64,000 nt of DNA from Rhizobium glycinendophyticum (GCF_006443685.1 NZ_VFYP01000001.1:2418001-2482000), one strand, 5' to 3'. Counted from the stretch's first letter, positions 28,886-37,392 are shown. Translations and numbers: made by a program. Notes: generated from the letters alone by a model not told the origin.

Positions 28886-30460
28886 TTAGTGGGCGGGCAG
28901 CGACGTCGTACCCGCGCCCAGACGCGACTGCAGATAGCCGAGCACCTCACCGGCGCCGAAAGGTCGGGAGAACAGGAAACCCTGCGCCTCACCGATCCCG
29001 AGGACCCTGACGAATTCCAGCTGCCGTGCCGTCTCGATGCCCTCGATCGTCGTCTTGACCTGGAATGTCTCGGACAGCTTGTGCATCAGATCAACCAAGG
29101 TCGCGCCCTGGCTCGTCTCGACCATCTGCTGGGCAAAGGACCGGTCGATCTTCAACTCGTCCAGCGGAAACTTCCTCAGATGATGGATAGAGGCGAAACC
29201 GGTGCCGAAATCATCGAGTGCAACGCGCACTCCGCCTGAGCGCAATTGCGCCAGGCTGCGGCAAACGAGTTCGAGCTCGACGGAAAAGACCGATTCCGTT
29301 ACTTCCACCGTCAACCGCTCCGGCGCAAGCCCGGCCTCGGCGAGACTGTCGAACACGTGAGCAACGAAGCCCGGGTCCTTGAACTGATCGCCAGAAACAT
29401 TGACACTGACGCCGGTTGGTGCCGGCCAGCGGGCAGCCTCCTGGCAGGCGTGCTGAACCACCCAGCGTCCGATATCGAGGATGATGCCGATCCGCTCGGC
29501 AATCGGAATAAAGACATCCGGAGCGATTAGGCCGCGCGTCGGATGCCGCCAGCGCAACAGCGCTTCCAATGAACGAACCTGGCCGTTCTTTACGCCCACG
29601 ATGGGCTGGTATTCCAGGTAGAACTCGCCCTCGCTCAGAGCCTGGGCCAGATCACGCTCAAGCTCTAGCGTCTCGATCGCCTCTTGCGCCAAGGCCTGGT
29701 CGTAGAAGGCATGGCTCGCCCCAAAGCGCTGTTTGGCGCGGTCAAGCGCAAGATTGGCACGCTTGATCACAACCGAAAGGTCGTCATCGGACGCCAGCAA
29801 AAGCGTCGCCCCGATGCTGACGCCGGCAAAGACCCGCTTCTGTTGGAGTTGGAACGCTTGCGACAGGCTGCCTTCGATCTCCAGGCAGAAGAATTCGACA
29901 ATGGCTTTGGACGAGGCCTTGGGCAGTAGGACGGCGAACTCGTCGCCACCGAGGCGGAAGATGAGCGCATCTTCGCCAACCGCCCGGCGGAGACGGCGTG
30001 ACACCTCGACGAGCAGATGATCTCCCGCTTCCTGGCCCATCGTGTCGTTGACGAACTTGAACCGGTCGATATCGATCAGCAACAGCGCATGATCGCTGCG
30101 CTTCTGCGAACCGAGGATCGGTCGCAGATTGTCCTGCAGGGCAATGCGATTGCCAAGCCCCGTCAGGGGATCCCGACCAGCCAGTTGCAGGTCGTCGTTT
30201 CGGCCGTTTTCCAGCGCGCTGATCTGGCCCCGAAGTCTCTGTTCGAAATAGCCGAAATTTCCAGCCAGCAGGGCACCCGCCACCGGAAGCCCTGCGAGAA
30301 TGAGATGGGGCCATGACGACAAAACGCGGAAGACTTCCCCATCGACTGGGTCCGACCAGAGGAGAGGAAGAGCGGAAATGGCAGGTGCAATGGAGCCGGC
30401 AAAAAACCCGGCAACGGAATATCGGACAACCCGGCCCGGAGGCGCCTTCATTAACATCAT
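28886..30460 (-). CDS. GGDEF-EAL cyclic di-GMP turnover protein
   Basis: Composite signalling protein predicted to make and/or degrade c-di-GMP. The 524-residue protein has two N-terminal transmembrane helices with a very short loop between them (no recognisable sensor domain), a GGDEF domain (about 90-255) with intact RLGGDEFAVLL but no RxxD I-site at the usual place, and an EAL domain (about 265-515) with EALLRW, NVSGDQF, EVTESVF, DDFGTG, LKIDRSF and the catalytic-Glu segment TTIEGIE. Both active sites look complete. The start is uncertain (ATGs at 30460, 30457 and 30451, none with a good ribosome-binding site). Confidence 0.9.
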   Translation of the reverse strand: MMLMKAPPGRVVRYSVAGFFAGSIAPAISALPLLWSDPVDGEVFRVLSSWPHLILAGLPVAGALLAGNFGYFEQRLRGQISALENGRNDDLQLAGRDPLTGLGNRIALQDNLRPILGSQKRSDHALLLIDIDRFKFVNDTMGQEAGDHLLVEVSRRLRRAVGEDALIFRLGGDEFAVLLPKASSKAIVEFFCLEIEGSLSQAFQLQQKRVFAGVSIGATLLLASDDDLSVVIKRANLALDRAKQRFGASHAFYDQALAQEAIETLELERDLAQALSEGEFYLEYQPIVGVKNGQVRSLEALLRWRHPTRGLIAPDVFIPIAERIGIILDIGRWVVQHACQEAARWPAPTGVSVNVSGDQFKDPGFVAHVFDSLAEAGLAPERLTVEVTESVFSVELELVCRSLAQLRSGGVRVALDDFGTGFASIHHLRKFPLDELKIDRSFAQQMVETSQGATLVDLMHKLSETFQVKTTIEGIETARQLEFVRVLGIGEAQGFLFSRPFGAGEVLGYLQSRLGAGTTSLPAH

Positions 30461-30535
30461 GTTAAAACACCCGAATGATATGGGGATAATTTGATTAAAA
30501 GCCTTTAGATTTCGTTAGCCGGCAGCGTCCGGACC

Positions 30536-30553
30536 GCGTCATCAAACTGTAGC
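30536..30553 (+). promoter_or_regulatory. Candidate Pho box upstream of btaA
   Basis: GCGTCAT-CAAA-CTGTAGC matches the PhoB direct repeat CTGTCAT-N4-CTGTCAT at 9 of 14 positions with the correct 11-bp phase, about 47 bp before the btaA start. In Sinorhizobium meliloti betaine-lipid synthesis is switched on by phosphate starvation through PhoB, which makes a site here expected. The match itself is only moderate. Confidence 0.45.
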
Positions 30554-30599
30554 ACCGGCCAGCTACACGCCATCAACCCTCAAGTGATGGCGGATCGAC

Positions 30600-31850
30600 A
30601 TGACAGAGCTTGCACCGGATGCCGGGTTTCACCGGAACAAGAAGCTGAAGGATGCACTTCTGCAGCACGAGCCTATGTCGGCCGCCGGCCTCTCGGAACG
30701 CCTGTTCGGCCTTCTCTTCTCGGGTCTCGTCTATGCCCAGATATGGGAGGACCCCGAAGTCGACATGGAGGCGATGGAGCTTACCGAGGGCCATCGCATC
30801 GTCACCATCGGGTCCGGCGGCTGCAACATGCTGGCCTATCTGAGCCGCCGCCCGGCCTCCATCGACGTCGTGGATCTTAACCCCAACCATGTCGCGCTCA
30901 ACCGGCTGAAACTCACCGCCTTCCGTCACCTTCCGGATCATGCCGCCGTCCTGCGTTTTCTCGGGACGGAAGGCGAGAAAGGCAACCTCGCTGTCTTCGA
31001 CCGCCATATCGCGCCTCATCTCGACGAGACCTCCCGCCGCTACTGGCAGCGACGCAGCCTTAGCGGTCGGCGCCGCGCCAGCGTCTTTACCCGCAATATC
31101 TACCGCACCGGATTGCTCGGTCGCTTCATCGGGATCGGCCACGTGCTCGCGCGCCTGCACGGGGTCAGGCTCGAGGAGATGGTTAAGGCCAGATCGCTCC
31201 GCGAGCAGCGCCACATCTTTGACAGGCAGATCGCACCACTCTTCGACCGGCCCCTCATCCGCTGGCTGACGGCGCGCAAAAGTTCGCTCTTCGGCCTCGG
31301 CATCCCGCCGCAGCAATATGACGAGCTGGCGGGCCTGTCAGACAGTGGCACCATCGCGCCGATCCTGCGCCACCGGCTGGAGAAGCTCGCTTGCTATTTT
31401 CCGCTGAAAGACAATCCCTTTGCCTGGCAGGCCTTTGCGCGCCGCTACCCGCGCGCTGGCGAGGGCAAGATGCCGACCTATCTTCAGCCGCAGCATTTCC
31501 AAGCGATTCGCGACTGTGCGAACCGGGTCACCGTCCATCATGCCGGCTTCACCGAACTCCTCAGGGAAAAGCCGGCCGCCAGTCTTGATCGCTTCGTCCT
31601 GCTCGACGCCCAGGACTGGATGACGCCACAGCAGTTGAACGAACTCTGGACCGCGATCACCCGAACCGCAGCCCCCGGGGCCCGGGTCATCTTCCGCACC
31701 GCAGCTGAGGTGAGCGTGCTTGACGGAAAGCTCTCAGAGAGCCTGCTTGCACAGTGGTCCTACCTTGCCGATCAGTCAGCCCGTCTCGACAAGCGCGACC
31801 GCTCGGCGATCTACGGTGGCTTTCACCTTTACGAAAAGCGTTCCGCATGA
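30600..31850 (+). CDS. btaA: S-adenosylmethionine:diacylglycerol 3-amino-3-carboxypropyltransferase
   Basis: First enzyme of betaine lipid (DGTS) synthesis: it transfers the homoserine moiety of SAM to diacylglycerol, giving diacylglycerylhomoserine at the membrane. The 416-residue protein has the family's LVYAQIWEDPEVDMEAM segment and a SAM-binding IVTIGSGGCNMLAYL motif at about residues 66-80, followed by VVDLNPNHVALNRLK. The length is typical of bacterial BtaA. Its TGA overlaps the btaB ATG (ATGA), and the two form an operon. Confidence 0.94.
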   Translation: MTELAPDAGFHRNKKLKDALLQHEPMSAAGLSERLFGLLFSGLVYAQIWEDPEVDMEAMELTEGHRIVTIGSGGCNMLAYLSRRPASIDVVDLNPNHVALNRLKLTAFRHLPDHAAVLRFLGTEGEKGNLAVFDRHIAPHLDETSRRYWQRRSLSGRRRASVFTRNIYRTGLLGRFIGIGHVLARLHGVRLEEMVKARSLREQRHIFDRQIAPLFDRPLIRWLTARKSSLFGLGIPPQQYDELAGLSDSGTIAPILRHRLEKLACYFPLKDNPFAWQAFARRYPRAGEGKMPTYLQPQHFQAIRDCANRVTVHHAGFTELLREKPAASLDRFVLLDAQDWMTPQQLNELWTAITRTAAPGARVIFRTAAEVSVLDGKLSESLLAQWSYLADQSARLDKRDRSAIYGGFHLYEKRSA

Positions 31851-32506
31851 GCGCCGAAACAGGCATTACGGACGGCATCAGCCACGCCAAGCGCATGGAC
31901 GCCATGTACCGTTATCAGCGGCACATCTACGACCTCACCCGCAAATATTATCTTCTCGGCCGGGACCGGATGATTTCCGGGCTCGATCTTCGCGAGGGCG
32001 GCACGCTGCTCGAGATCGGTTGCGGCACCGGCCGCAATCTCCTGGTAGCCCGACGTCATTATCCGTCGGCCCGGCTGCATGGACTGGATATATCCGCCGA
32101 GATGCTGGCATCGGCCCGTCACACCTTCCGCAAGGAGACCGACCAGCCGGTTTTGCAGGTCGCTGATGCCACCCGATTTGCCCCAGAGGATTTTGGCATT
32201 GCGGGTTTTGATCGGGTGATGATCTCCTATGCCCTGTCGATGATCCCCGAATGGCAGACCGCGGTGGATAAAGCGCTCGCAGCCCTTTCGCCTCTCGGCT
32301 CCCTGCACATCGTCGATTTCGGCCAGCAGGAGCGACTGCCAAATCCGGTCAGGACCGGCTTGCAGGCATGGCTTGCCCGTTTTCATGTGACGCCCCGGAG
32401 AGACCTGAGGGACGTGCTGGAAGCACAGGCGATGAAAACCGGAACCCGTCTCACCTTCGAGCCCCTCTGGCGCGGCTATGCCTGGCATGCCGTGCTTGCG
32501 CGCTGA
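31847..32506 (+). CDS. btaB: Diacylglycerylhomoserine N-methyltransferase
   Basis: Methylates the homoserine amino group three times with SAM to finish diacylglyceryl-N,N,N-trimethylhomoserine, a phosphorus-free membrane lipid used when phosphate is scarce. The 219-residue class I methyltransferase has YRYQRHIYDLTRKYYLLGRD near the N-terminus, typical of BtaB, motif I LLEIGCGTGRNLL and motif IV MISYALSMIPEW. The ATG at 31847 overlaps the btaA stop; the longer upstream frame is antisense-free but overlaps btaA and is not needed. Confidence 0.93.
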   Translation: MSAETGITDGISHAKRMDAMYRYQRHIYDLTRKYYLLGRDRMISGLDLREGGTLLEIGCGTGRNLLVARRHYPSARLHGLDISAEMLASARHTFRKETDQPVLQVADATRFAPEDFGIAGFDRVMISYALSMIPEWQTAVDKALAALSPLGSLHIVDFGQQERLPNPVRTGLQAWLARFHVTPRRDLRDVLEAQAMKTGTRLTFEPLWRGYAWHAVLAR

Positions 32507-32660
32507 TGAAGGCACGTCTGCGAAAAATCACTGCATCAGACGGATTGCATGTAACCCCGTTTTAACCATGATGGGGGGAAATGGGATCTCAACGCCTTCG
32601 GACCGCCCCAACCCGTCTGTCCGGCCGCGAGATTTTCAGTTCCGGACCCATGGATGACCG

Positions 32661-33440
32661 ATGCGGTGGCTTTCGACGGCACTCTTGCCCATTTGCCTGC
32701 TTTTTGCTGGCTGCACGTCGGGCAGCTACGACCTTATGGAGACGGCCTCCGTCTCGCCCCGTTTCAAGGACACTGATCCCCAGGATTTCGGTGGCAAGAC
32801 GCCCCACCGCCACCAGGTGCATGGCATCGACGTGTCCAAGTGGAATGGCGATATAGACTGGTATCAAGTCCGGCGCTCCGGCGTCTCCTTCGTCTTCATC
32901 AAGGCAACCGAAGGCGGTGACCGTGTCGACCCGCGCTTCACTGAATACTGGCAGGGCGCACGCGCCGCTGGCCTCGCCTATGCGCCCTATCACTTCTACT
33001 ATTTTTGCTCGACCGCCGACCAACAGGCCGACTGGTTCATTGCCAACGTTCCGCGCGAAGCGATCCAGCTCCCGCCGGTACTCGACGCCGAATGGAACCC
33101 CTCGTCGAAGACGTGTCGCACTCGACCGGACGCGGCAACGGTCCGCAGCGAGATGAAGCGCTTCATGGACCGGCTCGAAGCCTATTACGGCAAGCGCCCG
33201 ATCATCTACACCTCGGTCGATTTTCACCGCGACAATCTCACCGGTGCCTTCGAAGACTATCACTTCTGGGTCCGCGCCGTAGCCCAGCACCCCAGCGAGA
33301 TCTATTCGGAGCGGCGCTGGGCGTTCTGGCAATACACATCAACCGGCGTCATCCCCGGCATCCGCGGCGGGACAGACATCAATGTCTTTGCCGGAACTGA
33401 GAAGAATTGGCATAACTGGGTTGCCGCCGTTTCCAAGTGA
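32661..33440 (+). CDS. GH25 muramidase lipoprotein
   Basis: Predicted lysozyme-type 1,4-beta-N-acetylmuramidase of glycoside hydrolase family 25, anchored as a lipoprotein. The 259-residue protein has a short signal peptide with lipobox FAGC (Cys18). The GH25 barrel starts at HGIDVSKWNGDIDW with catalytic Asp57, has the family DxE pair in PVLDAEW (Asp142, Glu144), and ends near INVFAGT. GH25 enzymes are best known from phages and Gram-positives but are widespread in rhizobial genomes. The gene appears to stand alone. Confidence 0.92.
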   Translation: MRWLSTALLPICLLFAGCTSGSYDLMETASVSPRFKDTDPQDFGGKTPHRHQVHGIDVSKWNGDIDWYQVRRSGVSFVFIKATEGGDRVDPRFTEYWQGARAAGLAYAPYHFYYFCSTADQQADWFIANVPREAIQLPPVLDAEWNPSSKTCRTRPDAATVRSEMKRFMDRLEAYYGKRPIIYTSVDFHRDNLTGAFEDYHFWVRAVAQHPSEIYSERRWAFWQYTSTGVIPGIRGGTDINVFAGTEKNWHNWVAAVSK

Positions 33441-33570
33441 TCGATACGCCTGCCGGCTTGCTGGTGAAGACGCGAGATTGGTCACGTTTGGTCCGGCTGC
33501 GCCACAGAACCGTCGACATGTCCGCCCAGTGTCGCGCCGACCTCCCAAGGCATACTCAAAGGACCGATTG

Positions 33571-34755
33571 ATGAAGCTCGCCACCCGCCTCAGCCTCCCC
33601 CTCGCCATGCTGCTCGCCTCGACCAGTGTATCCTTCGCGCAGCAATGTGGTGGCGATCTCGGCGCCTTCCTCGATGGCATACGCCAGGAATCCCTTGCAG
33701 CCGGAACCCCGGCCGACGTGGTGGAGAAGGCGCTGGCTGACGCCCGCATCGACGAGAAGGTGCTGGCCCGTGACCGCTCCCAAGGCGTCTTCCGCCAGAC
33801 CTTCCTCGAATTCTCCCAGCGCACCGTCTCCCAGGCTCGCCTCGACATCGGGCGCCAGAAGCTGACGGAATTCGCCGACACCTTCGCCCGCGCCGAGCAG
33901 GAATACGGCATACCGGCCGGTGTGATCACCGCGTTCTGGGCGATGGAAACCGATTTTGGCGCAGTGCAAGGCGACTTCAACACTCGCAACGCCCTCGTCA
34001 CCCTCTCCCATGACTGCCGCCGGCCCGAGCTGTTCAGGCCGCAATTGCTGGCGCTGATCAAGATGGTCCAGCACGCCGATCTCGACCCCGCGACCAATAC
34101 CGGCGCCTGGGCCGGTGAAATCGGCCAGGTGCAGATGCTGCCCAAGGACATCATCGAATTCGGCGTGGACGGAGACGGCGACGGGCATATCAACGTCAAG
34201 ACGAGCAGCCCGGATGCCATCCTGACGGCCGCGAAGTTCATTCAGCATCTGGGCTTCAAGCAGGGCGAACCCTGGATCCAGGAAGTGTCCATCCCCGAGA
34301 ACCTGCCCTTCGAAAAGTCGGGCCTCGGCGGCACGCTCACCGCCGGTGACTGGTTTAAGCTCGGCGTGACCCCGCGGGATGGCAATACGGGGTTCGCAGC
34401 CCTGCCTGCCTCGCTCGTCCTGCCCCAGGGGCGCAAGGGCCCCGCCTTCATCACCTATCCGAATTTCAACATCTATCTCGAATGGAACCAGTCCTTCATC
34501 TACACGACCTCGGCCGCCTATTTCGCCACCCGCCTCTCGGGCGCCCCGCCTTACCAGAAGGGTAGTCCGGAGCCGGGTCTCAGTGTCGATGAGATGAAAA
34601 TGTTGCAGACCAAGCTGGAAGCGCTCGGTTACGACGTCGGCAAGATCGACGGCATCCTAGGTTCGGGCACGCGCGTGGCCGTCCAGAAGGAGCAGCAACG
34701 CCTTGGGCTGCCAGCCGATGGCTGGGCGACATCTGCCCTCCTCAACGCGCTCTGA
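33571..34755 (+). CDS. Membrane-bound lytic transglycosylase B-type enzyme with peptidoglycan-binding domain
   Basis: Periplasmic lytic transglycosylase of the MltB family (SLT_2). From the ATG at 33571 it has 394 residues: a signal peptide cleaved after SFA at about residue 23, the SLT_2 domain with catalytic Glu126 in FWAMETDFG and the AGEIGQVQMLPKD segment, and a C-terminal peptidoglycan-binding domain (MLQTKLEALGYDVGKIDG...). There is no lipobox, so unlike E. coli MltB it should be soluble. A strong terminator follows. Confidence 0.93.
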   Translation: MKLATRLSLPLAMLLASTSVSFAQQCGGDLGAFLDGIRQESLAAGTPADVVEKALADARIDEKVLARDRSQGVFRQTFLEFSQRTVSQARLDIGRQKLTEFADTFARAEQEYGIPAGVITAFWAMETDFGAVQGDFNTRNALVTLSHDCRRPELFRPQLLALIKMVQHADLDPATNTGAWAGEIGQVQMLPKDIIEFGVDGDGDGHINVKTSSPDAILTAAKFIQHLGFKQGEPWIQEVSIPENLPFEKSGLGGTLTAGDWFKLGVTPRDGNTGFAALPASLVLPQGRKGPAFITYPNFNIYLEWNQSFIYTTSAAYFATRLSGAPPYQKGSPEPGLSVDEMKMLQTKLEALGYDVGKIDGILGSGTRVAVQKEQQRLGLPADGWATSALLNAL

Positions 34756-34783
34756 CACGAAACGTCAGATCGTGCCGAATTCG

Positions 34784-34813
34784 AAAACCGGGACCGCAAG
34801 TCCCGGTTTTTTT
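34784..34813 (+). terminator. Rho-independent terminator of the MltB-type gene
   Basis: An 11-bp stem AAAACCGGGAC/GTCCCGGTTTT with a 5-base loop is followed by an uninterrupted run of T, 28 bp after the stop codon. Confidence 0.93.
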
Positions 34814-34953
34814 GTGTCGCAGCATTTGTTCCGAGCGCGGAACCTTGCAGACAACGGCAAGCGACTTTGCGACAATGCTATGGTCCATATGCGCCGTAAA
34901 CCGTCCTTTACCCTCACCATAATTAACCTCCATTAATATTCGGGGAGGGCATC
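34814..34953. other. Intergenic stretch before the EcfG-type promoter
   Basis: No gene is supported. The sequence becomes AT-rich toward the 3' end (ATTAACCTCCATTAATATT), consistent with promoter upstream DNA. Confidence 0.4.
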
Positions 34954-34978
34954 GGAACTAACTGAAATAGCGAACGTT
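34954..34978 (+). promoter_or_regulatory. Predicted EcfG (RpoE2) general-stress promoter
   Basis: GGAAC, a 16-base spacer and CGTT match exactly the consensus of the alphaproteobacterial general-stress sigma factor EcfG/RpoE2 (GGAAC-N16/17-CGTT). The site points toward the 25-residue peptide gene, whose start is about 115 bp downstream. Confidence 0.7.
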
Positions 34979-35092
34979 TTAGAAACAAGCGGGACCTTTT
35001 CCACCGATTCATGCGGCAGCGCAGCACAGATTCTGCTTTCCGCTGACACAAATCGGACATAATATCTAACGGTCAACGCAAGGAGGCACACA

Positions 35093-35170
35093 ATGGGACT
35101 GACCAATTCGCTTAATGTCCTGATCGTCGGTGCGGCGTTTGTTTTCATAGCCACGATGCTGTTCATCTGA
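35093..35170 (+). CDS. 25-residue single-helix membrane peptide
   Basis: A very small open frame with an ideal ribosome-binding site (AAGGAGG, 6 nt before ATG). The product has a short polar start (MGLTNSLN) followed by one continuous hydrophobic helix ending in TMLFI. It has all the features of a real sORF: a strong translation signal, a predicted EcfG promoter upstream, a terminator downstream, and isolation from other genes. I do not recognise the family. A small stress-induced membrane modulator is a reasonable guess but is inference. Confidence 0.72.
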   Translation: MGLTNSLNVLIVGAAFVFIATMLFI

Positions 35171-35246
35171 TCGTAGGTCAGACGGACCACCCGCCATGAG
35201 ACGGCCGGCTGAGGCCTCTCCAGCAGCAATGCTTTTGACCAATTAG

Positions 35247-35280
35247 AAAGGCGCGTGACAACATCTGTCACGCGCCTTTA
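35247..35280. terminator. Bidirectional terminator between the small-peptide gene and metF
   Basis: A perfect 14-bp stem AAAGGCGCGTGACA/TGTCACGCGCCTTT with a 5-base loop (ACATC). It can serve the plus-strand small gene and the minus-strand metF, whose stop codon lies 21 bp away. Confidence 0.88.
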
Positions 35281-35300
35281 TCATGAGCCGGTATCGTGGA

Positions 35301-36206
35301 TCAGGCAGCAGCGCCCGAAACGTTCCGCCGCGACTTCGGCCCGAGGCCGACGCGTTCCAGCGTCGCGATGGTTAGCGGTGCACGGTTCATCGTGTAGAGA
35401 TGAAATTCTTCGATCCCGCGCTTCGCCAGATCCACGATCTGCTCGGCGGCCACATCGGCGGCGACTTCGGCACGCGCCTGCGGATCGCCGTCCGTTCCCT
35501 CGAAGCGGTGGTCCAGCCTCTCGGGCACACTTGCGCCGCACATCGACGCGAAGCGCTTGAGCTGCGCAAGGTTCTGGATTGGCATGATCCCTGGCACGAC
35601 CGGGATCGTAATGCCGGCAGAGCGGACCCGGTTGAGATATTGCTCAAACAGGTCGTTGTCGAAGAAGAATTGCGTCAGCGCCCGGGTGGCGCCCGCGTCC
35701 ACCTTGCGCTTCAACATATCGATGTCGGCGGCGTCGTTGATGCTTTCCGGGTGTTTCTCGGGATAGGCCGAGACGGAGATTTCGAACTCCCCCATATCTT
35801 GAAGGCCGCGAACAAGATCTGCCGCGTTCTCGAAACCATCAGGATGCGGCGTGTAGCGCGTGCCGACACCGCCCTGCGGATCGCCCCTGAGGGCCACGAA
35901 GTGCTTCACGCCCCGCGCCTTGAATTCATCCACCACCTGGCGAACCTCCTGGCGGCTCGCGGCCACGCAGGTGAGATGCGCCGCTGTCGCAAGCGAGGTA
36001 TCCCTGATCAGCCGTCCAACGGTGTCCAGCGTCGGCTCGCGTGTCGTGCCCCCTGCCCCATAGGTGACAGAGACAAAGTCCGGCTGGAACGGTTCGAGTG
36101 CCTTGACGGTCTGCCACAACTGATCGGCCATGTCAGGCGACTTGGGCGGGAAGAATTCGAAGGAGACCTTGAGGTCGGCAGAATTGGGTCGCGCTGTCTG
36201 GGCCAT
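35301..36206 (-). CDS. metF: 5,10-methylenetetrahydrofolate reductase
   Basis: FAD enzyme reducing methylene-THF to methyl-THF for methionine synthesis. It is a TIM barrel of 301 residues. FEFFPPKSPDMADQLW near the N-terminus carries the catalytic-Glu region, and VSVTYGAGG, HFVALRGDP and ALTQFFFDND are family motifs. Its ATG overlaps the stop of the upstream ArsR-methyltransferase gene by one base (TAATG), so the two form a translationally coupled operon. Confidence 0.96.
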   Translation of the reverse strand: MAQTARPNSADLKVSFEFFPPKSPDMADQLWQTVKALEPFQPDFVSVTYGAGGTTREPTLDTVGRLIRDTSLATAAHLTCVAASRQEVRQVVDEFKARGVKHFVALRGDPQGGVGTRYTPHPDGFENAADLVRGLQDMGEFEISVSAYPEKHPESINDAADIDMLKRKVDAGATRALTQFFFDNDLFEQYLNRVRSAGITIPVVPGIMPIQNLAQLKRFASMCGASVPERLDHRFEGTDGDPQARAEVAADVAAEQIVDLAKRGIEEFHLYTMNRAPLTIATLERVGLGPKSRRNVSGAAA

Positions 36207-37213
36207 TATCGGCTCCCCGTCCGGGCAAGAGGTTCAACAAGCGGCTGGGCTGCGTCTGCACTTTCGCGGCGTGCCAGCCAGATGGTGACGGTAAGTCCGC
36301 GTCTGGCTGCACTTTGCGGCGGCAGGTCAACGACCTGTTCAACTGTCAGCCCATGCCGCGTCAGCCAGTCGGCCATGACCGCGTGGGAGAAGCCGAGGCG
36401 CAGATGCGCATGCTCATTGCGAAGATAGTCGAGGTCGTGCGGCGCAAGATCGATGATCACGAGACGTCCACCTGGCCGCAGCATGCGGGCAGCTTCGGCG
36501 AGTGCCAGTTCCGGCTCTTCAAGGAAGTGCAGCACCTGATGCACAGTCACGAGATCATAGTCGCTGGCATCCAGCGGCAGGTTGAGAATGTCGCCGTGCC
36601 GCACGGTAGCGGACAGGATGCCCGCCTTGTCGAGATTGGAGCGGGCGACCGAGAGCATGTCACGGCTCGCATCGACCCCGACGGCCCGGCGGTAGCGATC
36701 GGAGAGCAGTTGCAGAATCCGGCCGGTCCCGGTACCGAGATCGAGCAGACTGTCCACCGGCTCTTCGCCGATCAGCGCGAGCAAGGCGGCTTCCACATCG
36801 GCATCATTGACATGCAGGCGGCGCAGTTCGTCCCATTCAGACGCATTGCGACTGAAATACTCCTGCGCCTTCTCGGCCCGGGCACGCTTGACGGACGCCA
36901 GACGGTCGCGGTCGCGCAGCAGCACGGGATCGCCCTCGTCAGCCACGTCGAGCAGCATGCGGATCAAAGACGAGGCGGCGCCCTCTTGCTTCAGCCTAAA
37001 ATAGGCCCAGGCCCCTTCCTGATAGCGGTCGATAAGTTCAGCTTCGGCAAGCAGCTTCAGATGGCGGGAGATCCGGGGCTGCGACTGGCCGAGGATTTCG
37101 GTAAGATCGGTCACGGTCAGATCGCCCGCAGCAAGCAAAGCCAGAAGGCGAAGACGGGTCGGCTCGCCGGTCGCCTTCAGCAGATCCACCAGATTGTCGA
37201 CACCGAACTGCAT
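36206..37213 (-). CDS. ArsR-family regulator fused to a SAM-dependent methyltransferase domain
   Basis: The 335-residue fusion has an N-terminal ArsR winged helix (about residues 5-85, recognition region LGQSQPRISRHLKLLAEA, no metal-binding CxC) and a C-terminal class I methyltransferase domain with motif I LLDLGTGTGRILQLL, VGVDASRDML and the carboxyl-half LVTVHQVLHFLEEPE. Fused regulators of this architecture are encoded next to metF in alphaproteobacteria; comparative genomics has linked an ArsR-type regulator named SamR to the methionine cycle there. I infer that the methyltransferase-like domain senses SAM or SAH. A perfect palindrome sits just upstream of its start. Confidence 0.88.
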   Translation of the reverse strand: MQFGVDNLVDLLKATGEPTRLRLLALLAAGDLTVTDLTEILGQSQPRISRHLKLLAEAELIDRYQEGAWAYFRLKQEGAASSLIRMLLDVADEGDPVLLRDRDRLASVKRARAEKAQEYFSRNASEWDELRRLHVNDADVEAALLALIGEEPVDSLLDLGTGTGRILQLLSDRYRRAVGVDASRDMLSVARSNLDKAGILSATVRHGDILNLPLDASDYDLVTVHQVLHFLEEPELALAEAARMLRPGGRLVIIDLAPHDLDYLRNEHAHLRLGFSHAVMADWLTRHGLTVEQVVDLPPQSAARRGLTVTIWLARRESADAAQPLVEPLARTGSR

Positions 37214-37228
37214 CCCACACCCCCAACG

Positions 37229-37256
37229 AATGACATAAAGATATGTTTATGTCATT
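37229..37256 (-). promoter_or_regulatory. Palindromic operator of the metF regulator operon
   Basis: A perfect inverted repeat AATGACATAAA/TTTATGTCATT flanks a GATATG core, 28 bp in all. It ends 16 bp from the start codon of the ArsR-methyltransferase gene. Size, AT-rich core and position fit an autoregulatory site for an ArsR dimer. Confidence 0.78.
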
Positions 37257-37326
37257 ATCGCGAGCGGAGCAAGCCAAAAATGGCGCTCAGCAGGAGGAGA
37301 AGATTGGGGCGGGAGAGGTACAAGAC

Positions 37327-37359
37327 AGAAAAGGGACCGGCGGTGGCGCCGGTCCCTTT
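37327..37359 (-). terminator. Terminator downstream of ettA
   Basis: A perfect 13-bp stem AAAGGGACCGGCG/CGCCGGTCCCTTT with a 4-base loop, followed on the minus strand by TTTTC. It lies 33 bp after the ettA stop codon. The short T-run makes it moderate in strength. Confidence 0.75.
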
Positions 37360-37392
37360 CGTTACTTCAGACAATATCTGCCCTGCAGCCCA

